From the NCBI RefSeq assembly GCF_002192455.1, contig NZ_CP021744.1:5241501-5305500 (forward strand): a DNA stretch of 64,000 nucleotides, in the 5' to 3' direction. The position numbers were made by a program, and so were the translations under genes. The notes beneath the pieces are model-generated. The model was not told the origin of the DNA. It saw nothing but the letters and a program-made list of their open reading frames with translations, and did not search any database. How positions within the stretch are numbered: position 1 is the first letter of the stretch; every line of letters begins with the position of its first letter. Source of the DNA: Streptomyces albireticuli (lineage in GTDB: Bacteria; Actinomycetota; Actinomycetes; Streptomycetales; Streptomycetaceae). This document shows positions 1-11,310 of this stretch, in pieces.

Positions 1-21
1 CTGGGACTTGATGTTCGCCAC
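1..21 (-). CDS. rpsT: 30S ribosomal protein S20, first seven codons (partial)
   Basis: On the minus strand a GTG start at 21 reads M-A-N-I-K-S-Q before the window ends. This is the characteristic N-terminus of ribosomal protein S20, a primary 16S rRNA binder of the small subunit. An AAAGG ribosome-binding sequence lies about 10 nt upstream (near 30-35). rpsT divergent from lepA is the usual Streptomyces arrangement. Only the start is present, so the call rests on seven residues plus context. Confidence 0.8.
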
Positions 22-228
22 GAAAAGAGCCTTTACAGGTTCGTTGGATTTCGATGAGTGCCCCGTACGACAGAAGGCGTACAAAGCACAGTGGACCAGG
101 TTACCAGCAGGCGCTCCGGCCTCCCAAACCGGACCGAGGCCGCTACTCATGGGACGATGGGGTGACGTATCACCCGCGACTCCCGACGAGACCGCGTTCA
201 AACGCCGAAGTCACCGAATGGACCTTGC
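22..228. promoter_or_regulatory. Divergent rpsT/lepA intergenic region
   Basis: About 207 bp separate the divergent rpsT and lepA starts, so promoters for both genes must lie here. The rpsT Shine-Dalgarno is visible at its left edge. I see no strong hairpin or clear -35/-10 pair and do not assign exact promoters. Confidence 0.5.
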
Positions 229-2091
229 GTGCCCGCGACCCCTACCCATGTGCCGGAGCCGAGCCGTACCGACCCGGCTCTCATCCGTAACTTCTGCATC
301 ATCGCGCACATCGACCATGGCAAGTCGACGCTCGCCGACCGGATGCTCCAGCTGACCGGTGTGGTCGACTCGCGGCAGATGCGTGCGCAGTACCTCGACC
401 GGATGGACATCGAGCGTGAGCGCGGCATCACGATCAAGTCCCAGGCGGTCCGGCTGCCCTGGGCACCCACCGAGGACAAGGGCAACACCCACATCCTCAA
501 CATGATCGACACCCCGGGCCACGTCGACTTCACCTACGAGGTCTCCCGCTCCCTCGCCGCGTGCGAGGGCTGCATCCTCCTGGTGGACGCCGCCCAGGGC
601 ATCGAGGCCCAGACCCTCGCCAACCTGTACCTGGCGATGGAGAACGACCTCACGATCATCCCGGTCCTCAACAAGATCGACCTGCCGGCCGCGCAGCCCG
701 AGAAGTTCGCCGCCGAGCTGGCGCACCTGATCGGCTGCGACCCCTCCGACGTGCTCAAGGTCTCCGCGAAGACCGGCGTCGGCGTGGACGCGCTGCTCGA
801 CAAGGTCATCGCCGAGGTCCCGGCCCCGGTCGGCGTCAAGGACGCGCCCGCCCGCGCGATGATCTTCGACTCGGTCTACGACTCCTACCGCGGCGTGGTC
901 ACCTACGTCCGAGTCGTCGACGGCGAGCTGAAGAAGCGCGAGCGCATCAAGATGATGTCGACCGGCGCCACGCACGAGCTGCTGGAGATCGGCGTCTCCT
1001 CGCCCGAGATGACGCCCTCCGACGGCCTCGGCGTCGGCGAGGTGGGCTACATCATCACCGGTGTGAAGGACGTCCGGCAGTCCAAGGTCGGTGACACGAT
1101 CACCTCCCAGCAGAACGGCGCCACCGAGGCCCTGGGCGGCTACAAGGACCCCAAGCCGATGGTGTTCTCCGGCCTCTACCCGCTGGACGGCTCGGACTAC
1201 CCGGAGCTCCGCGAGGCCCTGGACAAGCTCCAGCTCAACGACGCCGCGCTGGTCTACGAGCCGGAGACCTCGGCGGCGCTCGGCTTCGGCTTCCGCGTCG
1301 GCTTCCTCGGCCTGCTCCACCTGGACGTGATCCGCGAGCGCCTGGAGCGCGAGTTCGGTCTCGACCTGATCGCCACCGCGCCCAACGTGGTCTACCGGGT
1401 CAAGATGGAGGACGGCGCCGAGCACACCGTCACCAACCCGAGCGAGTTCCCCGAGGGGAAGATCGCGGAGGTGCACGAGCCGGTCGTCAAGGCCACCGTG
1501 CTCGCGCCGAACGAGTTCGTCGGCGCGATCATGGAGCTCTGCCAGTCCCGCCGCGGCTCGCTGCTGGGCATGGACTACCTCTCCGAGGACCGTGTCGAGC
1601 TGCGCTACACCCTCCCGCTCGCCGAGATCGTCTTCGACTTCTTCGACCAGCTGAAGTCCAAGACCCGCGGCTACGCCTCGCTGGACTACGAGCCCACCGG
1701 CGAGCAGCAGGCCAGCCTGGTCAAGGTCGACATCCTGCTGCACGGCGACAAGGTCGACGCCTTCTCCGCGATCACGCACAAGGACAAGGCGTACGCGTAC
1801 GGCGTGCGGCTCGTCGCCAAGCTGCGCGAGCTCATCCCGCGGCAGAACTTCGAGGTGCCGATCCAGGCCGCCATCGGCTCGCGGGTCATCGCCCGTGAGA
1901 CCGTCCGCGCCATCCGCAAGGACGTCCTCGCCAAGTGCTACGGCGGTGACATCTCGCGTAAGCGCAAGCTGCTGGAGAAGCAGAAGGAGGGCAAGAAGCG
2001 GATGAAGATGGTCGGAAACGTCGAGGTTCCGCAGGAGGCCTTCATCGCGGTCCTGTCCTCGGACAGCGAAGGCGGCGAGAAGAAGAAGTAG
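229..2091 (+). CDS. lepA: Elongation factor 4 (LepA), ribosome back-translocating GTPase
   Basis: 620 residues starting at GTG 229, close to the normal LepA length (about 600). The P-loop is in [14 protein letters not shown] (about residues 21-34), the switch II/G3 motif is DTPGHVDF, and the G4 motif is NKID. The C-terminal part carries the LepA-specific domain ending in a lysine-rich tail ([16 protein letters not shown]). LepA is a translational GTPase acting on stalled or mistranslocated ribosomes. No strong ribosome-binding site precedes the GTG, but the reading [12 protein letters not shown] matches the family N-terminus. A strong stem-loop follows 50 nt downstream, so it appears to be a single-gene unit. 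Confidence 0.97.
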   Translation: MPATPTHVPEPSRTDPALIRNFCIIAHIDHGKSTLADRMLQLTGVVDSRQMRAQYLDRMDIERERGITIKSQAVRLPWAPTEDKGNTHILNMIDTPGHVDFTYEVSRSLAACEGCILLVDAAQGIEAQTLANLYLAMENDLTIIPVLNKIDLPAAQPEKFAAELAHLIGCDPSDVLKVSAKTGVGVDALLDKVIAEVPAPVGVKDAPARAMIFDSVYDSYRGVVTYVRVVDGELKKRERIKMMSTGATHELLEIGVSSPEMTPSDGLGVGEVGYIITGVKDVRQSKVGDTITSQQNGATEALGGYKDPKPMVFSGLYPLDGSDYPELREALDKLQLNDAALVYEPETSAALGFGFRVGFLGLLHLDVIRERLEREFGLDLIATAPNVVYRVKMEDGAEHTVTNPSEFPEGKIAEVHEPVVKATVLAPNEFVGAIMELCQSRRGSLLGMDYLSEDRVELRYTLPLAEIVFDFFDQLKSKTRGYASLDYEPTGEQQASLVKVDILLHGDKVDAFSAITHKDKAYAYGVRLVAKLRELIPRQNFEVPIQAAIGSRVIARETVRAIRKDVLAKCYGGDISRKRKLLEKQKEGKKRMKMVGNVEVPQEAFIAVLSSDSEGGEKKK

Positions 2092-2141
2092 CCGGAGCCG
2101 CCGAGAGGCGGCAGCCGGAGCCGGCCTCGGCCCGGAACGCG

Positions 2142-2172
2142 GCGCCCGTCCCCTTCACCAGGGGGCGGGCGC
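2142..2172 (+). terminator. Stem-loop terminator after lepA
   Basis: Arms 2142-2153 and 2161-2172 pair over 12 positions (one G-T wobble) around the 7-nt loop ttcacca, starting 50 nt after the lepA stop. There is no T-run, as is usual for actinobacterial terminators. Confidence 0.75.
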
Positions 2173-2375
2173 TTCGCGTACCGGTCCGTACGCGCTGCGT
2201 GCGCGCTCCGGGGGCCCGCCTCCGGCCGGAAACCTGCACTCCACAGCTATCTCCCGGTCACAGCTTCGACAAGCCTTTGAAAGGCTCTTACGCGGGGGCC
2301 CTGTGCGTTCTACTCTGATCACTGCTTGCAGGTTACTCGTGAGTCACCAGTAGGAAATCGGACCGGAGGGACGCC

Positions 2376-4265
<1,890 letters not shown>

Positions 4266-4379
4266 GCGGGCCCGGGCGGAGCCGCCCGGGAGGGCCGGGA
4301 GGTCCGGGCACGGAGGCGCCCGGAGCCGCCCGGTCCGGTCGGCGCCGGGCGACTCCGCCCGATGCCGGACAATGGACCC

Positions 4380-5612
4380 ATGCCTTCCGTACTGCCTGAC
4401 GGCGAACCCATGCCCGAGGACGGGGCGCTGCCCCTCCACGCCCTGCGGGGCGCCGGGCAGCGGCCCCTCGGGTTCTACCTGCACGTGCCGTACTGCGCGA
4501 CACGCTGCGGGTACTGCGACTTCAACACCTACACCGCGAGTGAGCTGCGCGGTTCCGGCGGCGCCCTCGCGTCCCGGGACAACTACGCGGAGACGGTCGC
4601 CGAGGAGATCCGCCTCGCGCGGAAGGTCCTGGGCGACGACCCGCGCCCGGTGGAGACCGTCTTCGTCGGCGGCGGCACGCCCACCCTGCTGCCCGCCGCC
4701 GACCTCGTACGGATGCTGGCCGCGATCCGCGACGAGTTCGGCCTCGCCGACGGCGCGGAGATCACCACCGAGGCCAACCCCGAGTCCGTGGACCCGGCCT
4801 ACCTGGCCGAGCTGCGGGCGGGCGGCTTCAACCGGATCTCCTTCGGCATGCAGAGCGCCCGGCAGCACGTCCTGAAGATCCTCGACCGTACGCACACCCC
4901 GGGCCGCCCGGAGGCCTGCGTCGCCGAGGCACGGGCCGCCGGCTTCGAGCACGTCAACCTCGACCTGATCTACGGCACGCCGGGCGAGACGGACGACGAC
5001 TGGCGGGCCTCCCTGGCCGCCGCGATCGGCGCGGGCCCCGACCACGTCTCCGCCTACGCGCTGATCGTCGAGGAGGGCACCCAGCTCGCCCGCCGCATCC
5101 GCCGCGGCGAGGTCCCCATGACCGACGACGACGTCCACGCCGACCGCTACCTCATCGCCGAGGAGATGCTCACCGCCGCCGGCTTCGGCTGGTACGAGGT
5201 CTCCAACTGGGCGACCACCGAGGCCGGCCGCTGCCGCCACAACGAGCTCTACTGGCGCGGCGCGGACTGGTGGGGCGCGGGCCCCGGGGCGCACTCCCAC
5301 GTCGGGGGCGTGCGGTGGTGGAACGTCAAGCACCCCGGGGCGTACGCCCAGGCCCTGTCCGAGGGCCGCTCCCCGGGCGCGGGCCGCGAGGTCCTGCCGG
5401 ACGAGGACCGGAGGGTGGAGCGGATTCTGCTGGAGCTGCGGCTGATCGACGGGTGCCCGTTGTCGCTGCTGCGGCCGGCCGGGGCGGCGGCTGCCGCGCG
5501 GGCGCTGGCGGACGGGCTGCTCCAGCCGGGGCCGTATGAGGCCGGCCGGGCCGTCCTGACGCTCCAGGGGCGGTTGCTGGCGGACGCGGTGGTCAGGGAC
5601 CTGGTGGATTAG
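4380..5612 (+). CDS. hemW: Radical SAM heme chaperone HemW (coproporphyrinogen oxidase-like)
   Basis: The radical SAM cluster motif CATRCGYC (CxxxCxxC) lies about 40 residues in, after YLHVPYC, followed by the glycine-rich VFVGGGTPT SAM-binding motif. The C-terminal HemN-like domain is present. True HemN has an extra upstream Cys that is not seen, so the heme-inserting chaperone HemW fits better than oxygen-independent coproporphyrinogen oxidase. I chose ATG 4380 over the in-frame ATG 4362. GACAAT at 4368-4373 looks like a -10 element ending 6 nt before 4380, no ribosome-binding site is present, and 4362 would fall upstream of transcription. The protein is then 410 residues. Confidence 0.92.
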   Translation: MPSVLPDGEPMPEDGALPLHALRGAGQRPLGFYLHVPYCATRCGYCDFNTYTASELRGSGGALASRDNYAETVAEEIRLARKVLGDDPRPVETVFVGGGTPTLLPAADLVRMLAAIRDEFGLADGAEITTEANPESVDPAYLAELRAGGFNRISFGMQSARQHVLKILDRTHTPGRPEACVAEARAAGFEHVNLDLIYGTPGETDDDWRASLAAAIGAGPDHVSAYALIVEEGTQLARRIRRGEVPMTDDDVHADRYLIAEEMLTAAGFGWYEVSNWATTEAGRCRHNELYWRGADWWGAGPGAHSHVGGVRWWNVKHPGAYAQALSEGRSPGAGREVLPDEDRRVERILLELRLIDGCPLSLLRPAGAAAAARALADGLLQPGPYEAGRAVLTLQGRLLADAVVRDLVD

Positions 5613-5620
5613 GCGGTTTC

Positions 5621-5864
5621 TTTCCCCACCCCGCCCCTTCCCGCTGCATCCGATGTGCGGCTCCGCCGCGTGCGGGGCTCCGCCCCGGACCCCGGTCCTC
5701 AAACGCCGGACGGGCTGAATTGTCGCCCGGAACCGGGCAAATTCAGCCCGGCTGGGGGCACCTCCCAGCGGTAGCCGGGGGAGTGTGAGGCCACCGCGCG
5801 TCAGCGCGGCCGGGGGGCCCGGGGGCTTGCCCCCGGTTCAGGAAGGGGCGGGTAGGGGACAAAG
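5621..5864. repeat. Mosaic intergenic repeat with terminal inverted repeats, copy A
   Basis: About 244 bp between convergent hemW and DUF3097. The left end (ttccccaccccgcccctt) and right end (aaggggcgggtaggggac) are inverted copies of each other. Inside are GC-rich palindromic blocks, a core with gccggacgggctgaa, and the block ctcccagcggtagccg, all shared with the copies near 32.8, 43.6 and 47.5 kb. It fills almost the whole gap and probably also terminates transcription from both sides. No open reading frame is expected. Confidence 0.8.
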
Positions 5865-5872
5865 CCCCCCGC

Positions 5873-6703
5873 TCACCCCACCGGCACCGTCACGAAGTCG
5901 ATCAACTCCTCCACCCGCCCCAGCAACGCCGGCTCCAGATCCTTGTAAGACCCCACCGCCGACAGGATCCGCTGCCACGCGGCCCCCGTGTTCGACGGCC
6001 ACCCCAGCGCCGCGCACACCCCCGTCTTCCAGTCCTCGCCCCGCGGCACCCGGGGCCACTCCGGGATGCCCACCGACGACGGCTTCACCGCTTCCCACAC
6101 ATCGATGTAGGGGTGCCCCACCACCAGCACGTGCTCCCCGGTCACCTCCGCCGCGATCCGTGACTCCTTCGAGCCCGGTACGAGGTGGTCGACCAGGACG
6201 CCGAGGCGGGCGTCCGGGCCGGGGGAGAAGGAGCGGACGACGGCGGGCAGGTCGTCGACGCCCTCCAGGTACTCGACGACCACGCCCTCGATGCGCAGGT
6301 CGTCGCCCCAGACCCGCTCCACGAGCTCCGCGTCGTGCCGTCCCTCTACGTAGATGCGCCCGGCGCGCGCGACACGCGCACGCGCCCCCGGTACGGCGAG
6401 CGAACCGGACGCCGTCCGCACAGGTCCTTGGGGCGCCCGCGCGGCGGTGGGGCGTACGAGCGTGACGACACGCCCCTCCAGCAGGAAGCCGCGCGGCTCC
6501 AGCGGGAAGACCCGGTGCTTGCCGAAGCGGTCCTCCAGGGTCACCGTGAGGCCCTGGGCCGTCTTCTCGCAGCGGATCACCGCTCCGCAGAAGCCCGTGG
6601 ACACCTCCTCGACGACCAGGCCGGGATCCGCCGGCACCTCGGGCGCGGGCTGCTGACGCTTCCACGGAGGGGTGAGGTCCGGTCCGTATTGTCTGCTGCG
6701 CAT
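5873..6703 (-). CDS. DUF3097 family protein
   Basis: 276 residues from ATG 6703 and recognisable as the actinobacterial DUF3097 family (MRSRQYGPDLTPPWKRQ N-terminus). It has no signal peptide or membrane segment. No function is established for the family and none is inferred. A second ATG at 6712 is possible, but CAGAAT (complement of 6711-6716) forms a -10-like hexamer ending 7 nt before 6703, and there is no ribosome-binding site, so a leaderless start at 6703 fits better. It converges on hemW across repeat copy A. Confidence 0.8.
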   Translation of the reverse strand: MRSRQYGPDLTPPWKRQQPAPEVPADPGLVVEEVSTGFCGAVIRCEKTAQGLTVTLEDRFGKHRVFPLEPRGFLLEGRVVTLVRPTAARAPQGPVRTASGSLAVPGARARVARAGRIYVEGRHDAELVERVWGDDLRIEGVVVEYLEGVDDLPAVVRSFSPGPDARLGVLVDHLVPGSKESRIAAEVTGEHVLVVGHPYIDVWEAVKPSSVGIPEWPRVPRGEDWKTGVCAALGWPSNTGAAWQRILSAVGSYKDLEPALLGRVEELIDFVTVPVG

Positions 6704-6821
6704 GGGTGCCATTCTGCGGGGTGAACCGGGCGGACGGGATCTTGCTGCGCGCCCCGCCCTCCTTCAGGTGAGCCGGGCGGGTCGCACGCCACCGCACACG
6801 ACGTACGCCCCGCCCCTCCCG

Positions 6822-7553
6822 TCACGACACGCCGAACCGCTCCGCCAGCGCGTCCCGTTGCGCGCGGACGAACCGGGCGTCCACGACGGCCCCGTGCCCC
6901 GGCACGTAGACCGCGTCCTCGCCGCCCAGCGCCAGCAGCCGGTCCAGGGCGGCCGGCCACTGGCGGGGCAGCGCGTCCGGCCCGGCCTGCGGTTCGCCGG
7001 ACTCCTCGACCAGGTCGCCGCAGAAGACGACCTCGGGCGCCCCGCCCGCGCCCGCGACGAAGACGGCCAGGTCGTGCGCCGTGTGTCCCGGGCCGATGTT
7101 GGCCAGCAGCACCTGCCGGCCGCCGCCCAGGTCGAGGGTGAGCTCGCCGGAGACCTGGTGGTGGGGGCGTACGAGCAGCTCGGCGGCGCCCGCCGCGGCC
7201 TCCGGCTCCACGCCGTGCCGCACCGCGTCCCGGCGGAGCTCCTCGCGCTCACGCTCCAGCAGATCGGCGAGCCCCACCGCCCCGTACACCTCGGCCCCGG
7301 AGAACGCGGCCGTCCCGAAGACATGATCGAAATGGGGGTGGGTCAGAGCGATATGCGTCACTGCGCGCCCGAAGATCTCGCGCACGTCCCGGCGCACCTC
7401 GGCGCCCTCCAGGACGGTCGCGCCGGTGTCCACGAGCAGCATGCCGTCCGCCCCCGCGACCACGCCGATCGTCGCGTCCCACCCGGGCATTCTGCGGCGC
7501 GCGACCCCTGGCGCGAGCCTCTCCCAACGCGCGGTCGCCTCATCGCTCTCCAT
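6822..7553 (-). CDS. MBL-fold metallo-hydrolase
   Basis: 243 residues. The zinc-binding motif THPHFDH (HxHxDH) lies near residue 75, followed by later metal ligands in IGPGHTAHD and CGDLVEES, the order expected of a metallo-beta-lactamase fold hydrolase with two metals. There is no signal peptide, so it is cytoplasmic, in the glyoxalase II/lactonase-like part of the superfamily. The substrate cannot be told. A TAGCGT hexamer ends 6 nt before the ATG and no ribosome-binding site is seen, so the transcript may be leaderless. It is divergent from hrcA. Confidence 0.85.
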   Translation of the reverse strand: MESDEATARWERLAPGVARRRMPGWDATIGVVAGADGMLLVDTGATVLEGAEVRRDVREIFGRAVTHIALTHPHFDHVFGTAAFSGAEVYGAVGLADLLEREREELRRDAVRHGVEPEAAAGAAELLVRPHHQVSGELTLDLGGGRQVLLANIGPGHTAHDLAVFVAGAGGAPEVVFCGDLVEESGEPQAGPDALPRQWPAALDRLLALGGEDAVYVPGHGAVVDARFVRAQRDALAERFGVS

Positions 7554-7639
7554 ACCCGGACGCTATCCGGAGCGCGGTACGGTTGCCCGCCCGGCGGGCA
7601 TACGGCAGGTGTGCGGCGGGCGCCCGGCGGAGACGGCTC

Positions 7640-7670
7640 TTGCCCTGGCCGTGGTGGACGGCCGTACACT
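7640..7670 (+). promoter_or_regulatory. Probable housekeeping promoter of hrcA-dnaJ
   Basis: TTGCCC (7640-7645) and TACACT (7665-7670) stand 19 bp apart, a reasonable sigma-HrdB-like pair. The predicted start, about 7677, falls just before the CIRCE operator. The assignment is by consensus match only. Confidence 0.5.
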
Positions 7671-7682
7671 GGCTGGAGGTAT

Positions 7683-7709
7683 CTGGCACTCGTGACCATT
7701 GAGTGCCAG
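7683..7709 (+). promoter_or_regulatory. CIRCE operator (HrcA binding site)
   Basis: Perfect inverted repeat ctggcactc - 9 nt - gagtgccag, matching the CIRCE architecture (TTAGCACTC-N9-GAGTGCTAA) with G/C substitutions at the ends. It lies 39 nt upstream of the hrcA start and would let HrcA repress its own operon until heat shock titrates the repressor. Confidence 0.95.
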
Positions 7710-7747
7710 GGACAGAATCCGTAGGACGGCTGGACTGGAGGTGCGCG

Positions 7748-8764
7748 GTGCTGAGCGAACGCAGGCTCGAGGTGTTGCGCGCCATCGTCCAGGACTATGT
7801 GGGCACCGAGGAGCCCGTGGGCTCCAAGGCCCTCACCGAGCGGCACCGCCTGGGCGTCTCCCCGGCGACGGTGCGCAACGACATGGCCGCGCTGGAGGAC
7901 GAGGGCTTCATCGCCCAGCCCCACACGAGCGCGGGCCGCATCCCGACCGACAAGGGCTACCGCCTCTTCGTCGACAAACTGGCGGGCGTCAAGCCCCTGT
8001 CGACGCCGGAGCGGCGGGCCATTCACAACTTCCTCGACGGCGCCGTCGATCTCGACGATGTCGTGGGCCGCACGGTGCGGCTGCTCGCGCAGCTGACCCG
8101 GCAGGTGGCGGTGGTGCAGTATCCGTCGCTGACCCGCTCGACGGTGCGCCATGTGGAGCTGCTCTCGCTCGCTCCCGCCCGCGTCATGCTCGTACTGATC
8201 ACGGACACCGGCCGGGTCGAGCAGCGCATGGTCGACTGCCCGGCGCCGATCGGCGAGACGTCTCTCGCGGACCTGCGGGCGCGGCTGAACAGCCGCGTCG
8301 TCGGACGGCGGTTCGCGGATGTGCCGCAGCTGGTGCAGGACCTCACCGAGTCCTTCGAGCAGGAAGATCGCGGAACCGTTTCCACAGTCCTCGCGACCCT
8401 GCTGGAGACCCTGGTCGAGGAGACCGAGGAACGGCTGATGATCGGCGGCACCGCCAATCTCACCCGCTTCGGCCATGACTTCCCCCTGATGATCCGGCCC
8501 GTGCTGGAGGCGTTGGAGGAGCAGGTCGTGCTGCTCAAGCTGCTCGGCGAGGCCAAGGACTCGGGCATGACGGTGCGAATCGGTCATGAGAACGCTCATG
8601 AGGGACTGAACTCCACATCGGTCGTCGCCGTCGGCTACGGTTCGGGCGACGAGGCAGTCGCCAAACTCGGCGTGGTCGGACCGACCCGCATGGACTACCC
8701 CGGAACGATGGGAGCGGTACGCGCAGTGGCACGTTACGTCGGACAGATCCTGGCGGAGTCGTAA
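7748..8764 (+). CDS. hrcA: Heat-inducible transcription repressor HrcA
   Basis: 338 residues from GTG 7748. The N-terminal winged helix is in [20 protein letters not shown] and [14 protein letters not shown], followed by the HrcA effector domain to the end. An in-frame ATG at 7703 would start inside the CIRCE operator, so it is rejected. GTG 7748 gives the family-standard N-terminus and has a TGGAGG ribosome-binding site at 7735-7740. HrcA represses class I heat-shock genes through CIRCE. dnaJ starts directly after the stop, so the two are co-transcribed. Confidence 0.97.
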   Translation: MLSERRLEVLRAIVQDYVGTEEPVGSKALTERHRLGVSPATVRNDMAALEDEGFIAQPHTSAGRIPTDKGYRLFVDKLAGVKPLSTPERRAIHNFLDGAVDLDDVVGRTVRLLAQLTRQVAVVQYPSLTRSTVRHVELLSLAPARVMLVLITDTGRVEQRMVDCPAPIGETSLADLRARLNSRVVGRRFADVPQLVQDLTESFEQEDRGTVSTVLATLLETLVEETEERLMIGGTANLTRFGHDFPLMIRPVLEALEEQVVLLKLLGEAKDSGMTVRIGHENAHEGLNSTSVVAVGYGSGDEAVAKLGVVGPTRMDYPGTMGAVRAVARYVGQILAES

Positions 8765-9904
8765 GTGGCCACGGATTACTACGCGGTCCTGGGCGTACGG
8801 CGCGATGCCTCGCAGGACGAGATCAAGAAGGCCTTCCGCCGGCTCGCCCGTGAGCTGCACCCGGACGTCAATCCGGACCCGAAGACCCAGGAGCGGTTCA
8901 AGGAGATCAACGCCGCTTACGAGGTGCTCTCGGACCCGCAGAAGAAGCAGGTCTACGACCTCGGCGGCGACCCGCTCTCGGCCTCCGGCGGCGCCGGCGG
9001 CGGGGCCGGTGGCTTCGGCGCGGGCTTCGGCAACTTCTCCGACATCATGGACGCCTTCTTCGGCCAGGCCTCGCAGCGCGGACCGCGCTCGCGCACCCGC
9101 CGCGGCCAGGACGCCATGATCCGCCTGGAGATCAGCCTCAACGACGCGACGTTCGGGACGACCAAGGAGATCCAGGTCGACACCGCCGTCGTCTGCACCA
9201 CGTGCAGCGGCGAGGGCGCGGCCCCCGGCACCTCCGCGCAGACCTGTGACATGTGCCGCGGCCGCGGTGAGGTCTCGCAGGTCACCCGCTCCTTCCTCGG
9301 CCAGGTCATGACCTCCCGGCCGTGCCCGCAGTGCCAGGGCTTCGGCACCGTGGTGCCGACCCCGTGCCCGGAGTGCGCCGGCGACGGCCGCGTCCGCTCG
9401 CGCCGCACCCTGACGGTCAAGATCCCCGCCGGTGTCGACAACGGCACCCGCATCCAGCTCGCGGGCGAGGGCGAGGTCGGCCCCGGCGGCGGCCCCGCCG
9501 GCGATCTCTACGTCGAGATCCACGAGACCCCGCACCCCACCTTCCAGCGGCGCGGCGACGACCTGCACTGCACGGTCACCATCCCGATGACGGCCGCGGC
9601 CCTCGGCACCAAGGTGCCGCTGGAGACCCTGGACGGCGTCGAGGAGATCGACATCCGCCCGGGCACCCAGTCCGGCCAGTCGATCCCGCTGCACCAGCGC
9701 GGCGTCACGCACCTGCGCGGCGGCGGGCGCGGTGACCTCATCGTGCACGTCGAGGTGATCACCCCCAGCAAGCTGGACCCGCAGCAGGAGGACCTGCTGC
9801 GCCAGCTCGCGAAGCTGCGCGGCGAGGAGCGCCCGATGGGCGAGTTCAAGCCGGGGCAGCAGGGCCTGTTCTCGCGTCTGAAGGACGCGTTCAACGGCCG
9901 CTAG
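8765..9904 (+). CDS. dnaJ: Chaperone protein DnaJ
   Basis: 379 residues, GTG start immediately after the hrcA TAA. The J-domain (residues 1-70) has the HPD motif in [10 protein letters not shown] Gly/Phe-rich linker (about 75-100) follows, then four zinc-finger repeats of CxxCxGxG type ([32 protein letters not shown]) and the C-terminal substrate-binding domains. It is a co-chaperone that stimulates DnaK ATPase. Pairing with hrcA suggests this is the DnaJ copy under HrcA control. Streptomyces normally has a second dnaJ in the dnaK operon, not seen here. Confidence 0.97.
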   Translation: MATDYYAVLGVRRDASQDEIKKAFRRLARELHPDVNPDPKTQERFKEINAAYEVLSDPQKKQVYDLGGDPLSASGGAGGGAGGFGAGFGNFSDIMDAFFGQASQRGPRSRTRRGQDAMIRLEISLNDATFGTTKEIQVDTAVVCTTCSGEGAAPGTSAQTCDMCRGRGEVSQVTRSFLGQVMTSRPCPQCQGFGTVVPTPCPECAGDGRVRSRRTLTVKIPAGVDNGTRIQLAGEGEVGPGGGPAGDLYVEIHETPHPTFQRRGDDLHCTVTIPMTAAALGTKVPLETLDGVEEIDIRPGTQSGQSIPLHQRGVTHLRGGGRGDLIVHVEVITPSKLDPQQEDLLRQLAKLRGEERPMGEFKPGQQGLFSRLKDAFNGR

Positions 9905-9975
9905 GCGGTAGTGGGTGACGTCGTCCCGACGTCCCCGTGAGGTTCAGGCGACCGGGCTCCGGCCCGGTCCCACGT

Positions 9976-10016
9976 CCGGCCCCGGTCCGGCAGGTCTCCT
10001 GCCGGACCGGGGCCGG
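9976..10016 (+). terminator. Strong stem-loop terminator after dnaJ
   Basis: Perfect 19-bp stem (9976-9994 with 9998-10016) around the 3-nt loop tct, 71 nt after dnaJ. No T-run follows. It should isolate the heat-shock operon from the next gene. Confidence 0.88.
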
Positions 10017-10110
10017 CGCGTTCCCCGGCTCCCGCCGGGGCGGCGGGTTTCCCCAGGTCTCCTTCCCGGCCGGGGTCGGCGTGCCCGGCCAGGCGTGACA
10101 CGATGTGGTC

Positions 10111-11310
10111 ATGGCCTTTGAATCCAGGGGAGCCACCGCGCTGACCGGTCTGTACCGGCACCCGATCGTGCAGGCCCCCATGGCCGGCGGCCCCTCCTGC
10201 CCGGCGCTCGCGGCGGCCGTCTCCGAGGCCGGCGGCCTCGGCAGCCTGGCGGCCGGCTACAAGACCCCCGCGGCGATGTACGAGGAGATCAAGCAGCTCC
10301 GGGCCCGTACCGCCGCCCCCTTCGGCGTGAACCTCTTCATGCCGCACACCCCCGCCGCCGACCCGGCCGCCGTGGAGGTCTACGCCGAGCAGCTGGCCGG
10401 CGAGGCCGCCTGGTACGGCACGCCCCTCGGCGACACCGATCTGCCGTGCGACGACGCCTACGACGCCAAGCTGGCGATCCTCCTCGACGATCCCGTGCCC
10501 CTGGTCTCCTTCACCTTCGGCTGCCCGGACCGGGCGGTGGTCGAGTCGCTGGCCCGCGTCGGCACGGTGACGGTCGTGACCGTCACCTCCGTCGCCGAGG
10601 CGCGCGCCGCGCACGCGGCGGGCGCCGACGCCCTGTGCGTCCAGGGCACGGAGGCCGGCGGCCACCAGGGCACCCACCGCGACGACCCGCGCCTGGACGG
10701 CACCGGCGCGGGCGTCGGCCTGCTGACCCTGCTGGCCGAGATCGGCGAGTCCGTGGACCTCCCCATGATCGCCGCGGGCGGTCTGATGCGGGGTGCCCAG
10801 ATCGCGGCCGTACTCGCGGCGGGCGCCGTCGCGGCGCAGCTCGGCACGGCCTTCGTGCCCTGCCCCGAGTCGGGCGCGCACGCCCTGCACAAGCGCGCCC
10901 TGACCGACCCCGAACCGGTCTTCACCGGCACCGAACTGACCCGCGCCTTCTCGGGCCGCCCGGCCCGTGGCCTGGTGAACCGTTTCCTCCGGGAGCACGG
11001 CCCGTACGCCCCCGCGGCGTACCCTCAGGTCCACTACCTCACCTCCGGCCTGCGCAAGGCGGCCGCGGCGGCGGGCGACCCGCAGGGGATGAACCTCTGG
11101 GCGGGCCAGGGCCACCGGCTGTCCCGGGAACTCCCGGCGGCGCGGCTGGTGGAGGTGCTCGCCGCCGAACTGGAGGCGGCGCGCGGGCCGTCGGCCCGGG
11201 GCGAGGAGTCCGGAACCGGAGGGTACGGGGTCGCCGGGTCCGGAACCGGAGGGTACGGGGTCGCCGGGCAGGGCGGGCAGAGCAGTGCGAAGCGAGGGAG
11301 CGAGTCATGA
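10111..11310 (+). CDS. NAD(P)H-dependent flavin oxidoreductase / nitronate monooxygenase family
   Basis: 399 residues. The TIM-barrel opening PIVQAPMAGGPSCPALAAAV and the FMN-phosphate motifs GTEAGGHQGTH and AAGGLM are typical of the 2-nitropropane dioxygenase / nitronate monooxygenase family, which oxidises alkyl nitronates or related small molecules with FMN. The start is ATG 10111, preceded by CACGAT ending 6 nt upstream with no ribosome-binding site. The alternative GTG 10105 lies within that spacer. The C-terminus carries two copies of SGTGGYGVAG from a 30-bp DNA duplication. The stop overlaps the rsmE ATG by the ATGA arrangement, so the two are translationally coupled. Confidence 0.88.
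   Translation: MAFESRGATALTGLYRHPIVQAPMAGGPSCPALAAAVSEAGGLGSLAAGYKTPAAMYEEIKQLRARTAAPFGVNLFMPHTPAADPAAVEVYAEQLAGEAAWYGTPLGDTDLPCDDAYDAKLAILLDDPVPLVSFTFGCPDRAVVESLARVGTVTVVTVTSVAEARAAHAAGADALCVQGTEAGGHQGTHRDDPRLDGTGAGVGLLTLLAEIGESVDLPMIAAGGLMRGAQIAAVLAAGAVAAQLGTAFVPCPESGAHALHKRALTDPEPVFTGTELTRAFSGRPARGLVNRFLREHGPYAPAAYPQVHYLTSGLRKAAAAAGDPQGMNLWAGQGHRLSRELPAARLVEVLAAELEAARGPSARGEESGTGGYGVAGSGTGGYGVAGQGGQSSAKRGSES
11208..11267 (+). repeat. Two tandem 30-bp repeats inside the oxidoreductase 3' end
   Basis: Units 11208-11237 and 11238-11267 are identical (beginning gtccggaaccggagggtacg). They keep the frame and encode a Gly-rich decapeptide twice in the tail after the catalytic barrel. Confidence 0.9.

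Noticed and set aside
211-1779. Long antisense open frame over lepA
   Set aside because: High-GC shadow. It is rich in Gly-Asp-Val-His without motifs, and lepA is certain.
4362-4380. ATG 4362 as the hemW start
   Set aside because: It lies upstream of or inside the GACAAT -10-like element and lacks a ribosome-binding site. ATG 4380 fits a leaderless start.
5621-5864. Insertion sequence
   Set aside because: The element has inverted-repeat ends but no transposase frame and no visible target-site duplication, so it is listed as a repeat.
7703-7748. ATG 7703 as the hrcA start
   Set aside because: It lies in the CIRCE operator. GTG 7748 has a ribosome-binding site and the conserved N-terminus.
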